Part shown: positions 18,402-27,545 of the stretch, piece after piece
Numbering within the stretch: the first letter of the stretch is position 1
How the letters are laid out: each line of letters begins with the position of its first letter
From: Beduini massiliensis
Lineage (GTDB): Bacteria > Bacillota_I > Bacilli_A > Erysipelotrichales > Coprobacillaceae
Assembly (NCBI RefSeq): GCF_000829905.1
Contig: NZ_CDPP01000004.1
Coordinates: 458,001-522,000, forward strand
Direction of reading: 5' to 3'
Length of the DNA: 64,000 nt
Position numbers and translations under genes: made by a program
Notes under the pieces: model-generated
Seen by the model: only the letters and a program-made list of their open reading frames with translations
The model's database searches: none
Told to the model about the DNA's origin: nothing

Positions 18402-19752
18402 CGTTTTGCATCCATGCCCCTGATCGATAACGCTTAAAGGCTAAGATAATACGAATGACTTGTTCTAACTGGATTAAAATGATTGTCGGAACAATATCAA
18501 AATGGAAAACCGTTACACATAAGAATGCCAGCGGCAACCCAACGGTGTAAAGAATAACCGAATCTAATAATGCCAATACCTTAGTATCTCCGCCTGCTCG
18601 CAAGAAACCAAAGATTACGGCATTAAATAAACGCAGTCCAATCTTAATGGCATAAGCATAAAGAATAAAGGTTGCTGCCTGCTGAACAACACCGGATTCA
18701 TTGGCATATAAAATCCCGATTAAATAAGGAGCCGTGATGACCATTAACAGCCCTAACACAACCGAAACAACTAACCCCATTCCCATAAAGTAGTCGGCAT
18801 AGGTTTTAGCAAGCTTCATATCATTTTTACCTAATGTATTTCCGATAATCGCTTGTACGGCACTTACAATAGCCCAAATAACCATAAAGAATAAGTTGGA
18901 AATACGATCGGCAATCGCCACCGATGTTACCGCATGAACCCCAATCATTCCAAAGGCTTTAAAGAACAATGTTTGCCCTACACCAAACAATCCTTCATTG
19001 GCTACAGTTGGTAAAATACGACGAATAACCGGCTGTAAGAATTGCGGATCGGGTTTAAACATCACAGACAGTTTTCCTAAGAAAACCTGTTTTGTTTTCG
19101 TCGAATAAATGACATACATCAATGTCCCTAAGCCTCTTGAGATCAAGGTACCATAAGCCGCTCCTACAATTCCCAGCTCAGGAAACCCGAAATGACCGAA
19201 AATCAATAAATAGTTGAATAAGCAGTTTAATAAAACGGTAATCGAACTAATCACCATCGTCACTTTTGTTTTAGACATACAGCGATAGGTATAGTTAAAA
19301 CAAAACGATACCATAACAAAAACATAGCTGATTCCCGTTACGATCAAATACTGTGAACCATAGTGAATAATCGTTGGATCACTGATATAAAAACCACAAA
19401 TAATTTTTGGTATAAAAACAGCGGCCAAAATAAACGGAATCGCTATTGCCACCGACAACATGATCATGGTTCCAAATGACTTTTTAAGATTTTTATAATC
19501 CTGACTTCCAAAAAACTGTGCTGTATAAATCCCCACACCTGAACAGATTCCAAAAGAAAGCAGCGTTGCAATTTGTTCCCATTGAGAACCGATCTGTACA
19601 GCACTTACCCCAAATTCACTATATCCCGATACCATCATGGAATCGGCTAATCCCACTAATGTTTCTACGATCTGTTGTAAAATAATAGGGGCAGCAATGG
19701 TACACACCATTTTTAGAAATGCTTTATCGCATATATATTTTTTTAATCTCAT
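18382..19752 (-). CDS. MATE family efflux transporter
   Basis: A 456-residue protein with twelve predicted membrane helices. Family features include the N-terminal LKMVCTIAAPIILQQIVETL helix, ADSMMVSGYSEFGVSAV in the first lobe, and VGQTLFFKAFGMIG plus VAIADRIS at the start of the second lobe. MATE exporters expel cationic drugs or metabolites using Na+ or H+ gradients; substrate cannot be predicted. The ATG at 19752 follows AGGTGGAGG closely; an ATG seven codons earlier has no ribosome site. Its 3' end forms a terminator, so the downstream GNAT gene is separately expressed or attenuated. Confidence 0.87.
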   Translation of the reverse strand: MRLKKYICDKAFLKMVCTIAAPIILQQIVETLVGLADSMMVSGYSEFGVSAVQIGSQWEQIATLLSFGICSGVGIYTAQFFGSQDYKNLKKSFGTMIMLSVAIAIPFILAAVFIPKIICGFYISDPTIIHYGSQYLIVTGISYVFVMVSFCFNYTYRCMSKTKVTMVISSITVLLNCLFNYLLIFGHFGFPELGIVGAAYGTLISRGLGTLMYVIYSTKTKQVFLGKLSVMFKPDPQFLQPVIRRILPTVANEGLFGVGQTLFFKAFGMIGVHAVTSVAIADRISNLFFMVIWAIVSAVQAIIGNTLGKNDMKLAKTYADYFMGMGLVVSVVLGLLMVITAPYLIGILYANESGVVQQAATFILYAYAIKIGLRLFNAVIFGFLRAGGDTKVLALLDSVILYTVGLPLAFLCVTVFHFDIVPTIILIQLEQVIRIILAFKRYRSGAWMQNVTADVN

Positions 19753-19852
19753 TCCCTCCACCTCACATACCATCTTATTATATAATATTGTATTATAAAA
19801 GATAGTAGTTTTTTTAAAATTTATACATAAATAAAGATTATTTTATATATAA

Positions 19853-19879
19853 TAAAAATCCTCTTTATAAAAGAGGATC
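19853..19879 (-). terminator. Terminator of diguanylate cyclase gene
   Basis: Minus-strand stem ATCCTCTT / AAGAGGAT followed by TTTTATT; overlaps the stop codon. Confidence 0.8.
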
Positions 19880-20935
19880 TGAGGACTGTTCATTGCAGTC
19901 TTTCATCTGTTTTTTGCATTTATACATATTGATATCGGCACGTTCGGCTACTTCTTCCATTTTAATCTTTTTACCCTTATAGGCAATATCATAACCGTAA
20001 GCAAAACGAATCGGAATTTCATGATGCTCATCATTAAATTTATCCACACTGTTTTGGATGCTTTCAATCATCTGCAAAACTCGTTCTTCATCATGATTAG
20101 TGATGATGGCTACAAATTCATCACCGCCGTATCGACCGATAAACACTTCATCATTGATATATTTACGAAGAATCGAAGAAAAACTGGCGATTAATACATC
20201 TCCGAATTTATGCCCATAAGTATCATTCACCGATTTTAGATTGTTTAAATCAAACATGATACAGGCATAGCACTCATTCTTTTCAAAGTCGAGTGTCTCT
20301 CCTAATACTTCTCGGCAGCGGCGACGGTTGGGCAGTTGTGTCGATTCATCAAAATAAGACATAATTCTTAATTCACCATTATGATGGGTTAATCTCATCT
20401 TCGCCATCAATTGTCTAAAGTAGACAGCAATCAGTCCAATCACGAATGTTATTAAAAGTAATTCGTAAATCTTCAGTTTTTCAATCAAAGCAAGAGAATA
20501 ATGATTTATCGTATCATTGAGACGATCTCCATCTTTATAAAAAGCTTCACTGCTTTCAATCAAGGTATCCAAATTATACTGTCCGGAAATATAGTAGGAT
20601 AAATCGCTGCTTAACTTTTGCCAATGCTGATTCGTTTCCTGAAGAGCGCTCCAATATTCCGGTGAGGAGATTCGCTCACTTCCGTAACTCACTTCACTAT
20701 TCAGCAATTTTCCCCAAAGTCCGTCAATATCTTCATGCAGTGCTGTAACATCTTGCTGTGCTACTGCTAATTTCACAATTCGCTGCACCTTTACTGCAAG
20801 TTCGTTACAATCATTAGCTATGCTTGTAATTTTTTGGACCTTATTGACATGTAAGATGATTTGAAAAGTAAAGACAGCAATAAACAAAATAATCGCTGCC
20901 TGAATTATTCGATTTTCCCACTTTTTCTTTTCCAC
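19865..20935 (-). CDS. Membrane diguanylate cyclase (GGDEF)
   Basis: A 356-residue protein: membrane helix at about residues 10-28, an extracytoplasmic segment of ~125 residues resembling a four-helix sensor, a second helix (LLLITFVIGLIAVYF) near residue 160, then a GGDEF domain. The active loop is R-Y-G-G-D-E-F near residue 270, with the substrate Asn/Asp segment FDLNNLKSVNDTYGHKFGD intact, so it should make c-di-GMP. The inhibitory RxxD site five residues before GGDEF is absent. GTG start at 20935 behind AAGGTG. No c-di-GMP riboswitch or PilZ gene was seen near it; a second GGDEF protein is at 61523-63733. Confidence 0.88.
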   Translation of the reverse strand: MEKKKWENRIIQAAIILFIAVFTFQIILHVNKVQKITSIANDCNELAVKVQRIVKLAVAQQDVTALHEDIDGLWGKLLNSEVSYGSERISSPEYWSALQETNQHWQKLSSDLSYYISGQYNLDTLIESSEAFYKDGDRLNDTINHYSLALIEKLKIYELLLITFVIGLIAVYFRQLMAKMRLTHHNGELRIMSYFDESTQLPNRRRCREVLGETLDFEKNECYACIMFDLNNLKSVNDTYGHKFGDVLIASFSSILRKYINDEVFIGRYGGDEFVAIITNHDEERVLQMIESIQNSVDKFNDEHHEIPIRFAYGYDIAYKGKKIKMEEVAERADINMYKCKKQMKDCNEQSSDPLL

Positions 20936-21018
20936 TCTGATCGCACCTTTTTTTCATCATATCACCAAATGCTCAGCCTGTCGATTGATTCAACAAACAC
21001 TCCTAAAACTCGTGCAAT

Positions 21019-21468
21019 TTAAACAATTTGTGTGAATTTTTGCGTACGATCTTCTTCCATAACAGCTTCGATCATATGTTCTACTTCTTTTTCATGATCA
21101 CGAATGTCATACGTTAAAGCGATACGTTCCATAAGATCCTCTTTAGTATGTTCATCATGCCCCATCATGTGATACTGATTTCGTAAATAGTTCAGCATCT
21201 CATCTACTTTTTTCTGTCCGATCAAATGACGAGACAAAGCTTCACATTTAGGCAATTGATCCTTACCTATTTCCATTCCCATGCCACAATGAGAACATCC
21301 GATATAATATTTCACTGACCATTGAATAAACGGAATAAAAAATAAACTAAAATGCTGATAAGAACGATATACATAAAAATGCTGATAGGTTCCTTCGCGT
21401 TCACAACGTTTCAATCCTAAATAAAGCGTTGGCTTGCTTTTTCTTCCCCAGCCCCAAATAACGAACAT
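21019..21468 (-). CDS. Zinc-ribbon-like small membrane-associated protein
   Basis: A 149-residue protein of the group of Firmicute proteins that start F-V-I-W-G and have a hydrophobic F-F-I-P-F stretch followed by a C-x-x-C (GCSHCGMGMEIGK near residue 62). In most members a first C-x-x-C precedes the hydrophobic part; here it is reduced to a single Cys (KRCEREG), so the zinc site is incomplete. The C-terminal half is acidic and helical. AAGGAGG lies 7 bases before the ATG. Downstream of uppP reading direction and upstream of no operon partner. Function unknown. Confidence 0.65.
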   Translation of the reverse strand: MFVIWGWGRKSKPTLYLGLKRCEREGTYQHFYVYRSYQHFSLFFIPFIQWSVKYYIGCSHCGMGMEIGKDQLPKCEALSRHLIGQKKVDEMLNYLRNQYHMMGHDEHTKEDLMERIALTYDIRDHEKEVEHMIEAVMEEDRTQKFTQIV

Positions 21469-21485
21469 AGTTTTTCCTCCTTAAT

Positions 21486-21512
21486 TAAAAGCCTAGAAAT
21501 TTACTTCTAGGC
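21486..21512 (-). terminator. Terminator of uppP
   Basis: Minus-strand stem GCCTAGAA / TTCTAGGC followed by TTTTAATT; the uppP stop codon is in the 5' arm. Confidence 0.75.
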
Positions 21513-22331
21513 TAAGACCATAAAATAAACAAGAACGGCAATACCCAATACAATTCGATACCAACCAAATACTTTGAAATCATGACGCTTGATATAATCC
21601 ATCAATAATTTAATAACAAATACGGATGTGATAAAGGCAACAAGCATCCCAACTAACAACACTGCGATTTCCACACCGGTAAAGGCAAACCCAAATTTTA
21701 CGATCTTTAATAAACTAGCACCTGCCATGACCGGTATAGCTAAAAAGAAAGTAAATTCAGCCGCCACAGTTCGTGACATACCGATTAAAATTCCCCCTAC
21801 GATCGTTGCACCTGAACGTGAAGTTCCGGGGAAGACTGCCGCTATCAACTGAAAAACACCGATGGCAATCGCCGCTGAATACGTAATCTCAGCGATAGAA
21901 GTAATCTGCGGACGGCGATGTTTATTTCTATTTTCAATGATGATAAATAATACCCCGAATACAATCAGCATGATCGCAACGGTTTGATAATTATAAAATA
22001 ATGCATTTAAGTAATCGTCAAACAAAAGACCTACTACAGCGGCTGGCACACAGGCAACAAATATTTTCAGCCACATCGATAATTTATCGGGTTTAATATA
22101 ATAAGGTGCTTTTTTTGAAAAAGGCCAAATTCTTTTCCAGAAAATCAAAACTACGGCTAATATTGCGCCTAGCTGAATCACCACTAAGAACATTTCAATA
22201 AAAGCATCTGACATATTTAGCTTAACGAATTCATCTAATAGAATCATATGTCCGGTACTACTGATGGGAAGCCATTCTGTAATTCCTTCAACAATCCCAA
22301 AGAGAATCGATTTTAATATCTCGATCAACAT
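21507..22331 (-). CDS. uppP: Undecaprenyl-diphosphatase UppP/BacA
   Basis: A 274-residue integral membrane protein with about eight helices. Both catalytic regions are intact: GIVEGITEWLPISSTGH (residues ~12-28, with the essential Glu and Ser) and PGTSRSGAT (~168-176, with the essential Arg). It dephosphorylates undecaprenyl pyrophosphate so the lipid carrier can be reused in wall synthesis, and gives basal bacitracin resistance. AAGGAGG lies 12 bases from the ATG. Single gene with own terminator. Confidence 0.95.
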   Translation of the reverse strand: MLIEILKSILFGIVEGITEWLPISSTGHMILLDEFVKLNMSDAFIEMFLVVIQLGAILAVVLIFWKRIWPFSKKAPYYIKPDKLSMWLKIFVACVPAAVVGLLFDDYLNALFYNYQTVAIMLIVFGVLFIIIENRNKHRRPQITSIAEITYSAAIAIGVFQLIAAVFPGTSRSGATIVGGILIGMSRTVAAEFTFFLAIPVMAGASLLKIVKFGFAFTGVEIAVLLVGMLVAFITSVFVIKLLMDYIKRHDFKVFGWYRIVLGIAVLVYFMVLA

Positions 22332-22454
22332 ATTTATTATTTCCTCCTTGATTTATACGTCTTAAAGTATACCACAATCCTCTGGTGTATCAAAGTAAAA
22401 ATAATGGGATGAACAGGGAATCTATGCTATAATTTTATCACTGGAGGGCGAAAA

Positions 22455-23498
22455 ATGAAACAACTTACGACAAATATCGATACCCGAATTTTAACTTACT
22501 TATCTATTTTTGAAGAGGAAATTCCGGATTTTCTCAAAGATTATTTAGAAATTAAGGAGATGAAGCGTTTAAAAGGCATCGGCTTATTTTGCGGCTGTGA
22601 TTATACTCGATTATTTAACTGCCGTTTCTTTTATTCTCGTTTTGATCACAGTCTAGGTGTGGCTTTGATCATCTGGCACTTTACTCATGATAAAAAACAG
22701 ACCTTGGCAGGATTGCTTCATGATGTCTCATCACCGGTGTTCTCCCATGTTGTTGATTTCTTAAACAACGATCATATGACTCAGGAATCCACCGAAAAGA
22801 GTAATCAGGAAATTCTTTCTAACGCGCATGAACTGCTCGCTTTACTCGCACGAGATCAAATTCGTTTAGAAGATGTGATGGATTATAAAAAATACCCTGT
22901 TGCGGATAATGAAAAACCCCAATTATCTGCTGATCGTTTAGAGTATATGTTATCCACCGGATATATTTTGGGGCATCATTTGACTTTAGAAGAAATAAAA
23001 ACGATCTATCAGGACTTAACTTTGCTGACAGATGAGCATGGTCGAACAGAAATCGGCTTTCAAACAATCAAAACAGCAGAATTATTTACACAAAATGCCT
23101 GCCGTGCCGCAAAAATATACTTATCTAATGAAGATAAGCTGGCATTACAATTATTAGCTGATATTATGAAGAAAATGATGCAGGATCATGATGTCACAAT
23201 GGAGGATTTCTATCAGTTAACGGAAGCAGAAATGATCGCTTTAATTGAAAACAGTCCTTATCACTCTATCTATCGTTGTTTCCAAGAACTAGAGGAAGTC
23301 AAAGGCAGTGATAAAGAAATGACCGGGAAATATTGTGTCCATATCGACGTTAAAAAAAGATATGTGGATCCTCTTGTTAAAAATCAGCGTATCAGCAAGG
23401 TATCTGCACAAGCAAAAGCATGGATCGATGAAATTCGTTTTGAACAAAGAACCCCTTATGCTTATATTGATTTGGAGGATTTTCGTAATGATCATTAA
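22455..23498 (+). CDS. HD-domain phosphohydrolase
   Basis: A 347-residue HD-superfamily protein. The metal site is built from H in RFDHSLGVA (near residue 62), the H-D pair in LLHDVSSPVFSH (near 92) and the following S-H-V-V-D. The pattern is that of the dNTPase/SpoT-like HD group used for nucleotide hydrolysis, but the substrate is unknown. TGGAGGG precedes the ATG by 7 bases. Its 3' end overlaps the next GNAT gene by 11 bases, and that gene abuts a third, so all three form one operon. Confidence 0.8.
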   Translation: MKQLTTNIDTRILTYLSIFEEEIPDFLKDYLEIKEMKRLKGIGLFCGCDYTRLFNCRFFYSRFDHSLGVALIIWHFTHDKKQTLAGLLHDVSSPVFSHVVDFLNNDHMTQESTEKSNQEILSNAHELLALLARDQIRLEDVMDYKKYPVADNEKPQLSADRLEYMLSTGYILGHHLTLEEIKTIYQDLTLLTDEHGRTEIGFQTIKTAELFTQNACRAAKIYLSNEDKLALQLLADIMKKMMQDHDVTMEDFYQLTEAEMIALIENSPYHSIYRCFQELEEVKGSDKEMTGKYCVHIDVKKRYVDPLVKNQRISKVSAQAKAWIDEIRFEQRTPYAYIDLEDFRNDH

Positions 23499-23901
23499 AG
23501 AAGCTAAACATCAGAAAGACTTTTTTAGATGTATGAAAGTACGAGGACGTGTTTTTGTTGATGAACAGCATGTCAAAAGTGAGATTGAAATTGACGATCT
23601 TGATCAAACTTGCCGTCATTTCCTAGTTCTTATCCAAGATCAGCCCGTTGCCGCTATGCGCGCTATCGAGCATGAGCATTATACTAAATTAGGACGCATC
23701 TGTGTCTTAAAAGAATATCGTCATCAAGGGATCGGTGAAAAGTTAGTGAATCATGTCACCCAATTCATTAAGGGGGAATTTCGCTTAGGTGCCCAGCTGC
23801 ATGCAGCAGCGTTCTATGAACATCTTGGCTTTATTCCTTATGGGGAAGTGTTTATTGAAGCTGACATTCCTCATATCATGATGAAAAAGGAAGTGAAATA
23901 A
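23488..23901 (+). CDS. GNAT family N-acetyltransferase (YjcF/ElaA-like)
   Basis: A 137-residue GNAT. The VRGRVFVDEQHV segment at residues 18-29 is the signature of the YjcF/ElaA subgroup, and H-Q-G-I-G near residue 79 is the acetyl-CoA loop; A-A-A-F-Y-E-H-L-G-F is the C-terminal motif B. GGAGG lies 8 bases before the ATG at 23488, within the end of the HD gene. Substrate unknown. Confidence 0.82.
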   Translation: MIIKEAKHQKDFFRCMKVRGRVFVDEQHVKSEIEIDDLDQTCRHFLVLIQDQPVAAMRAIEHEHYTKLGRICVLKEYRHQGIGEKLVNHVTQFIKGEFRLGAQLHAAAFYEHLGFIPYGEVFIEADIPHIMMKKEVK

Positions 23902-24530
23902 TGGCTGACCCCAATCTGTTTATGATATGTACTCAATTAAATAAAGATGCCTTAACAGCACTGCCACAAGGATTTACATTACGTCCGTGCCGTAAAGAAG
24001 AACTATCTATTTGGAAGGCAATGCCGTTTGATGATGAAAAGACAGCTCTCGCTTATGAACCTTATATGCAATCTTATTTTGATTTAGTCTATCAAGACAA
24101 AAGCGATTTATTTTATGAACGTTGTCTGTTTTTGTGTGATGTTGATGATCAGCCAGTCGGAACTGCTTTTATTTGGCCGGCTTATAATCAAATCAATACG
24201 CTTCACTGGGTGAAAATCAAAAAAGGATATGAAGATCAAAAATTGGGAAGAGCTATGTTGTCAGCGATCCTCGGTGGACTTCATGAAAGTGATTTCCCGA
24301 TTTACCTGCATACTCAACCGGGAAGTTATCGTGCAATTAAGCTTTATTGTGATTTTGGATTTAAGTTTATTACAGACGAACAAGTCGGAGCAAGACATAA
24401 TGACTTAAACAGTGTTTTACCTGACCTGCAAAGATTAATGACAAAAGAGGCTTTTGAACAGCTCCAGTTTGTACAGGCGCCGACTGATTTTCTTAACACG
24501 CTTTCTCATTATTCTCATGACGAATTCTAA
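23901..24530 (+). CDS. GNAT-like acetyltransferase
   Basis: A 209-residue protein whose C-terminal two-thirds resemble a GNAT domain: V-K-I-K-K-G-Y-E-D-Q-K-L-G-R-A-M-L near residue 110 is a degraded motif A (Q-K-L-G-R), followed by IYLHTQPGSYRAIKLYCDFGF, a motif B with the usual A-I-x-L-Y. The start codon overlaps the previous stop (TAATG), so it is coupled. Terminal gene of the HD-GNAT-GNAT operon; converges with the DMT transporter gene. Confidence 0.75.
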   Translation: MADPNLFMICTQLNKDALTALPQGFTLRPCRKEELSIWKAMPFDDEKTALAYEPYMQSYFDLVYQDKSDLFYERCLFLCDVDDQPVGTAFIWPAYNQINTLHWVKIKKGYEDQKLGRAMLSAILGGLHESDFPIYLHTQPGSYRAIKLYCDFGFKFITDEQVGARHNDLNSVLPDLQRLMTKEAFEQLQFVQAPTDFLNTLSHYSHDEF

Positions 24531-24531
24531 T

Positions 24532-24551
24532 AAAAAAGACCCATTGGGTCT
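24532..24551 (-). terminator. Terminator of DMT transporter gene
   Basis: Minus-strand stem AGACCC / GGGTCT with a 3-base loop followed by TTTTTTATT. On the plus strand it has no T-run. Confidence 0.7.
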
Positions 24552-25413
24552 AGGCAAACTGTTTATTTTTATTTTGGCGGATAAACATGATAAGAGATAT
24601 GCCAAAGATAATAAAATATCCAATAAAGCTATATTGATCTGGGATTTGATTAAATAAGATAAAACCAAAGACAGCAGAAAACAAAATTTGTGAATAATCA
24701 TAAACTGATAATTCTTTAGCCGGTGCATATGTATAAGCGGCCGTAATCGCAAATTGTCCTCCTGCGGCAGATAGTCCAGCTAACAATAGATAAGTTAACT
24801 GAAGCCAAGTCATTGGATGAAAATCAAACAAGACAAACGGTGCTACCGCTAAACATGAAAACGTGGAGAAAAAGAACACAATCAATGGACCACGTTCCCC
24901 TTTTGTTCCTAAATAACGCACAGTCGTATAAGCGGCACCGGCGCCCATTGCTCCGGCAACACCAATAAGAGAGGGAATCAATGAAGGGTTCGCAAAACTT
25001 GGTTTGATAATAAACAAACTTCCTAAAAACGCAATAATAATGGCTAGCCACTGAAATAGGCTGGCTTTTTCTTTTAGGAAGAACAACGAAAAGATAATCG
25101 CAAAAAACGGTGACAGCTTACTCAACATCGATGCATCCGAAAGCATTAAATGATCGACTGCATAAAAATTACAGAGAATCCCAACCGTTCCGCAAACAGA
25201 ACGAATAAGCAGGAATGGGAGGTTTTCTTTTTTAAAGTGAAAACCTTCCATTGATTTCCTAATAATAAAATAAGCAAACACTAATGCAACTAAGTTTCTG
25301 AAGAAACTTTTCTGCATCGAGGGGATATCTCCCGACAATTTAACAAACACATTCATGACGGCAAAGCAAAATGCTGACATGACAATATACATAATTCCTT
25401 TATTTTTCTTCAT
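24550..25413 (-). CDS. EamA/DMT family transporter
   Basis: A 287-residue protein with ten membrane helices in two EamA repeats (first helix GIMYIVMSAFCFAVMNVFVK; second repeat begins PSLIGVAGAMGAGAAYTTVR). Family members export amino acids or metabolites. Its start overlaps the end of the cysteine synthase gene by 14 bases with TAGGAG as ribosome site, so the two are translationally coupled; export of cysteine or O-acetylserine is a reasonable inference from this pairing (YdeD/EamA of E. coli does this) but is not proven. Confidence 0.85.
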   Translation of the reverse strand: MKKNKGIMYIVMSAFCFAVMNVFVKLSGDIPSMQKSFFRNLVALVFAYFIIRKSMEGFHFKKENLPFLLIRSVCGTVGILCNFYAVDHLMLSDASMLSKLSPFFAIIFSLFFLKEKASLFQWLAIIIAFLGSLFIIKPSFANPSLIPSLIGVAGAMGAGAAYTTVRYLGTKGERGPLIVFFFSTFSCLAVAPFVLFDFHPMTWLQLTYLLLAGLSAAGGQFAITAAYTYAPAKELSVYDYSQILFSAVFGFILFNQIPDQYSFIGYFIIFGISLIMFIRQNKNKQFA

Positions 25414-26341
25414 CTTTACTCCTAAACAGGGATGTGGTCAGATATCTTTCACCGCTGTCTGGCAGTAATACGACAATCTTTTTCCCTTTATTTTCTTCTT
25501 TTTGACTTAATTGTGCGGCAACTGATAAAACCGCTCCGGAAGAGATTCCGATTAACAGCCCCTCCGTCTTTCTAAATAGACGACAATGATCATAGGCCGC
25601 TTTCGTCGTTGCTGTCATGATCGTATCGATGACTTCTTGCTTTAAAACAGAAGGCACAAAGTTAGCACCAATCCCCTGCAAACCATGAGTGCCGCTATAG
25701 CCCTTTGTCAGCAATGGCGAATCTGCCGGTTCTACTCCGACAATCTGTATATGGGGCAGTTTTTCCTTTAGATATTTTCCTACCCCACTGATTGTTCCTC
25801 CGGTTCCGATTCCCGCTACAAAAATATCCATCTCTTTGTTCATATCTTCATAGATTTCCGGACCCGTAGTTAAATAGTGTGCTTTTAGATTATTGGGATT
25901 ATCAAACTGTCCGACTAAAAAAGCATTGGGATGAGAAGCAACAACACGATTTGCTTCATCGATAGCCCCTTGCATACCTAATTCTCCCTTGGTTAAACGG
26001 AGATCGGCTCCATAAGCACTTAACAACTGTTTTCTTTCTTCACTCATCGTTTCAGGCATCACGATCATCACCTTCATCTGCTTGGCTAAAGCAATAGCCG
26101 CTAATGCAATACCGGTATTTCCACTCGTTGGTTCAACTAGCAATGTATCGGAATTAATCATCCCATTTTGCAGTGCCTCTTCAACCATCGTTAACGCTAT
26201 GCGATCTTTGGCACTCCCGCAAGGATTAAACATTTCTAATTTTGTAAACAACGCTGCCTTGCTTGAAACAGCTTGTTGATAACGTTCTGCCGCAAGTAAC
26301 GGGGTATGCCCGATCATATCTTCCATATGATGATACAGCAT
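25400..26341 (-). CDS. cysK: Cysteine synthase (O-acetylserine sulfhydrylase)
   Basis: A 313-residue PLP enzyme. The Schiff-base lysine is K45 in N-P-C-G-S-A-K-D-R-I (family usually S-V/S-K-D-R), substrate loop T-S-G-N-T-G at 72-77, and the phosphate-binding G-G-T-I-S-G near residue 180. It makes cysteine from O-acetylserine and sulfide. No serine acetyltransferase gene is nearby. AAAAGGAGGG lies 6 bases before the ATG. First gene of a two-gene unit with the DMT transporter. Confidence 0.92.
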   Translation of the reverse strand: MLYHHMEDMIGHTPLLAAERYQQAVSSKAALFTKLEMFNPCGSAKDRIALTMVEEALQNGMINSDTLLVEPTSGNTGIALAAIALAKQMKVMIVMPETMSEERKQLLSAYGADLRLTKGELGMQGAIDEANRVVASHPNAFLVGQFDNPNNLKAHYLTTGPEIYEDMNKEMDIFVAGIGTGGTISGVGKYLKEKLPHIQIVGVEPADSPLLTKGYSGTHGLQGIGANFVPSVLKQEVIDTIMTATTKAAYDHCRLFRKTEGLLIGISSGAVLSVAAQLSQKEENKGKKIVVLLPDSGERYLTTSLFRSKDEEK

Positions 26342-26390
26342 ATTTTCCCTCCTTTTTATATGTTATGTAAGGAATAGGAAAATGTCAAAC

Positions 26391-26414
26391 AAAAAGCCCA
26401 GGAAATTGCCTGGG
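26391..26414 (-). terminator. Terminator of phosphatase-fold gene
   Basis: Minus-strand stem CCCAGG / CCTGGG (with an extra G-C pair) followed by CTTTTTG. Confidence 0.75.
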
Positions 26415-26433
26415 AAATATTAGCGAAAAACGG

Positions 26434-27246
26434 CTATTGATGTGGAATAAAGCCGTAAAAATGAATAATGTTCATATCTTCCGGCATCTCTAAACCATGA
26501 CTGCCCAAATCACCATCAATACGATGACATCCATGATCCGGAGCAAATCCCAACAATGTATCATGATTTGACCAGTACATCTTTATTGCTTCTGCAACGC
26601 TCGTAAACGTACTGACATTATTTTCAAGGGCAGCTAACGCTTCCGGACTTTCCGGCCCATAGCGATGCATTGTTCCATCAAAGTTCCCATTATAAAGTAA
26701 GATGAAGTCATACTGATCTTCCTTGATCAATGCCAATGCCTTCTGATTACACTCCTCAATCGTTTCATAAATAAAATAATCCATTTCTCTTTCTAAAAAG
26801 ATCATTGATAAGCTGTCATTCGCAGTTGAAACAATACAAGGTTTCTTCTTGTTTTTTAATAATACGTCAAATACGGTTTCCTGTTGAATTACCGGTTTAA
26901 TATAGCTTTGAATGCCATGAACCGCTGGCATGACTCCCGTATACATGGAACCAAAACATACCGGTGTCACAGATGGCATAACCGATAAGAGCGGCAATGC
27001 CAACTGAGTATGTTTCATCACATCATGAAACAACGGCGTGTATTTTTGATAGAGCCACAAAGCAATCGCATCCGGATTATACATAAAAACTCGATCTGCC
27101 GATTGATGAAAAGACTGCTGTGCTACCGTCTTGACGATGGGCAGGGCCGCGGCGGCTTGTGAAGGGGGTGTTACCCCTAAAACATCACAAATAGTAGCAG
27201 CCACTTGTGTTATACATAAAGAATTTAAAGATTGTTGTTCGGACAT
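26434..27246 (-). CDS. Alkaline phosphatase superfamily protein
   Basis: A 270-residue protein. PSVTPVCFGSMYTG (near residue 92) has the position of the Thr/Ser nucleophile of nucleotide pyrophosphatase/phosphodiesterase-type enzymes, DFILLYNGNFDGTMHRYG (near 185) provides the central Asp and His, and the C-terminal APDHGCHRID and GSHGLEMPEDMNI provide the remaining Asp/His metal ligands. The usual N-terminal Asp that starts the first metal site is not obvious, because the protein begins further in than longer relatives. No signal peptide, so cytoplasmic. Single gene; substrate unknown. Confidence 0.7.
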   Translation of the reverse strand: MSEQQSLNSLCITQVAATICDVLGVTPPSQAAAALPIVKTVAQQSFHQSADRVFMYNPDAIALWLYQKYTPLFHDVMKHTQLALPLLSVMPSVTPVCFGSMYTGVMPAVHGIQSYIKPVIQQETVFDVLLKNKKKPCIVSTANDSLSMIFLEREMDYFIYETIEECNQKALALIKEDQYDFILLYNGNFDGTMHRYGPESPEALAALENNVSTFTSVAEAIKMYWSNHDTLLGFAPDHGCHRIDGDLGSHGLEMPEDMNIIHFYGFIPHQ

Positions 27247-27308
27247 TTGTATTCCCCCTTTCCCCCATTATAGCATGTTCAAAACGCATTGCAATGTTGC
27301 TTTGATAG

Positions 27309-27467
27309 CTATTCTTTTCTAAGTCTCATCCGCTTCATAAAACAAAAGAACTTGAAGAAATGGAATTTTTTAATCTTAATAAAATTAATCCTGTCATCTA
27401 TTCTCCAGATAATCATTATTATACAGTGAAAAATCATATTGGCGGTATAGACGATTATTCAAAATAA
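27309..27467 (+). pseudogene. Remnant of a protein-coding gene (C-terminal fragment)
   Basis: An open frame of 52 codons with strongly protein-like content (it includes HPLHKTKELEEMEFF and NPVIYSPDNHYYTVKN, ending GGIDDYSK) begins directly after in-frame stop codons and has no start codon with a ribosome site. It ends at TAA 14 bases before a large hairpin that would serve as its terminator. This looks like the surviving tail of a deleted gene; a 35-codon gene from the internal ATG is the alternative. Family not recognised. Confidence 0.45.
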
Positions 27468-27477
27468 TTGATAAACA

Positions 27478-27545
27478 AAAAGGGAATGCTGTTTAAGTCC
27501 TTCTGTCCGGCTGACAGAGGTGCATTCAGTCATTCCCTCTTTTTA
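27478..27545. terminator. Large two-stem hairpin, bidirectional terminator
   Basis: Outer stem GGGAATG (27482-27488) / CATTCCC (27531-27537), flanked by AAAAA and TTTTT, encloses an inner stem TCTGTC (27502-27507) / GACAGA (27513-27518). It can end the surface protein gene on the minus strand and the gene remnant on the plus strand. It is larger than ordinary terminators of this window. Confidence 0.65.
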
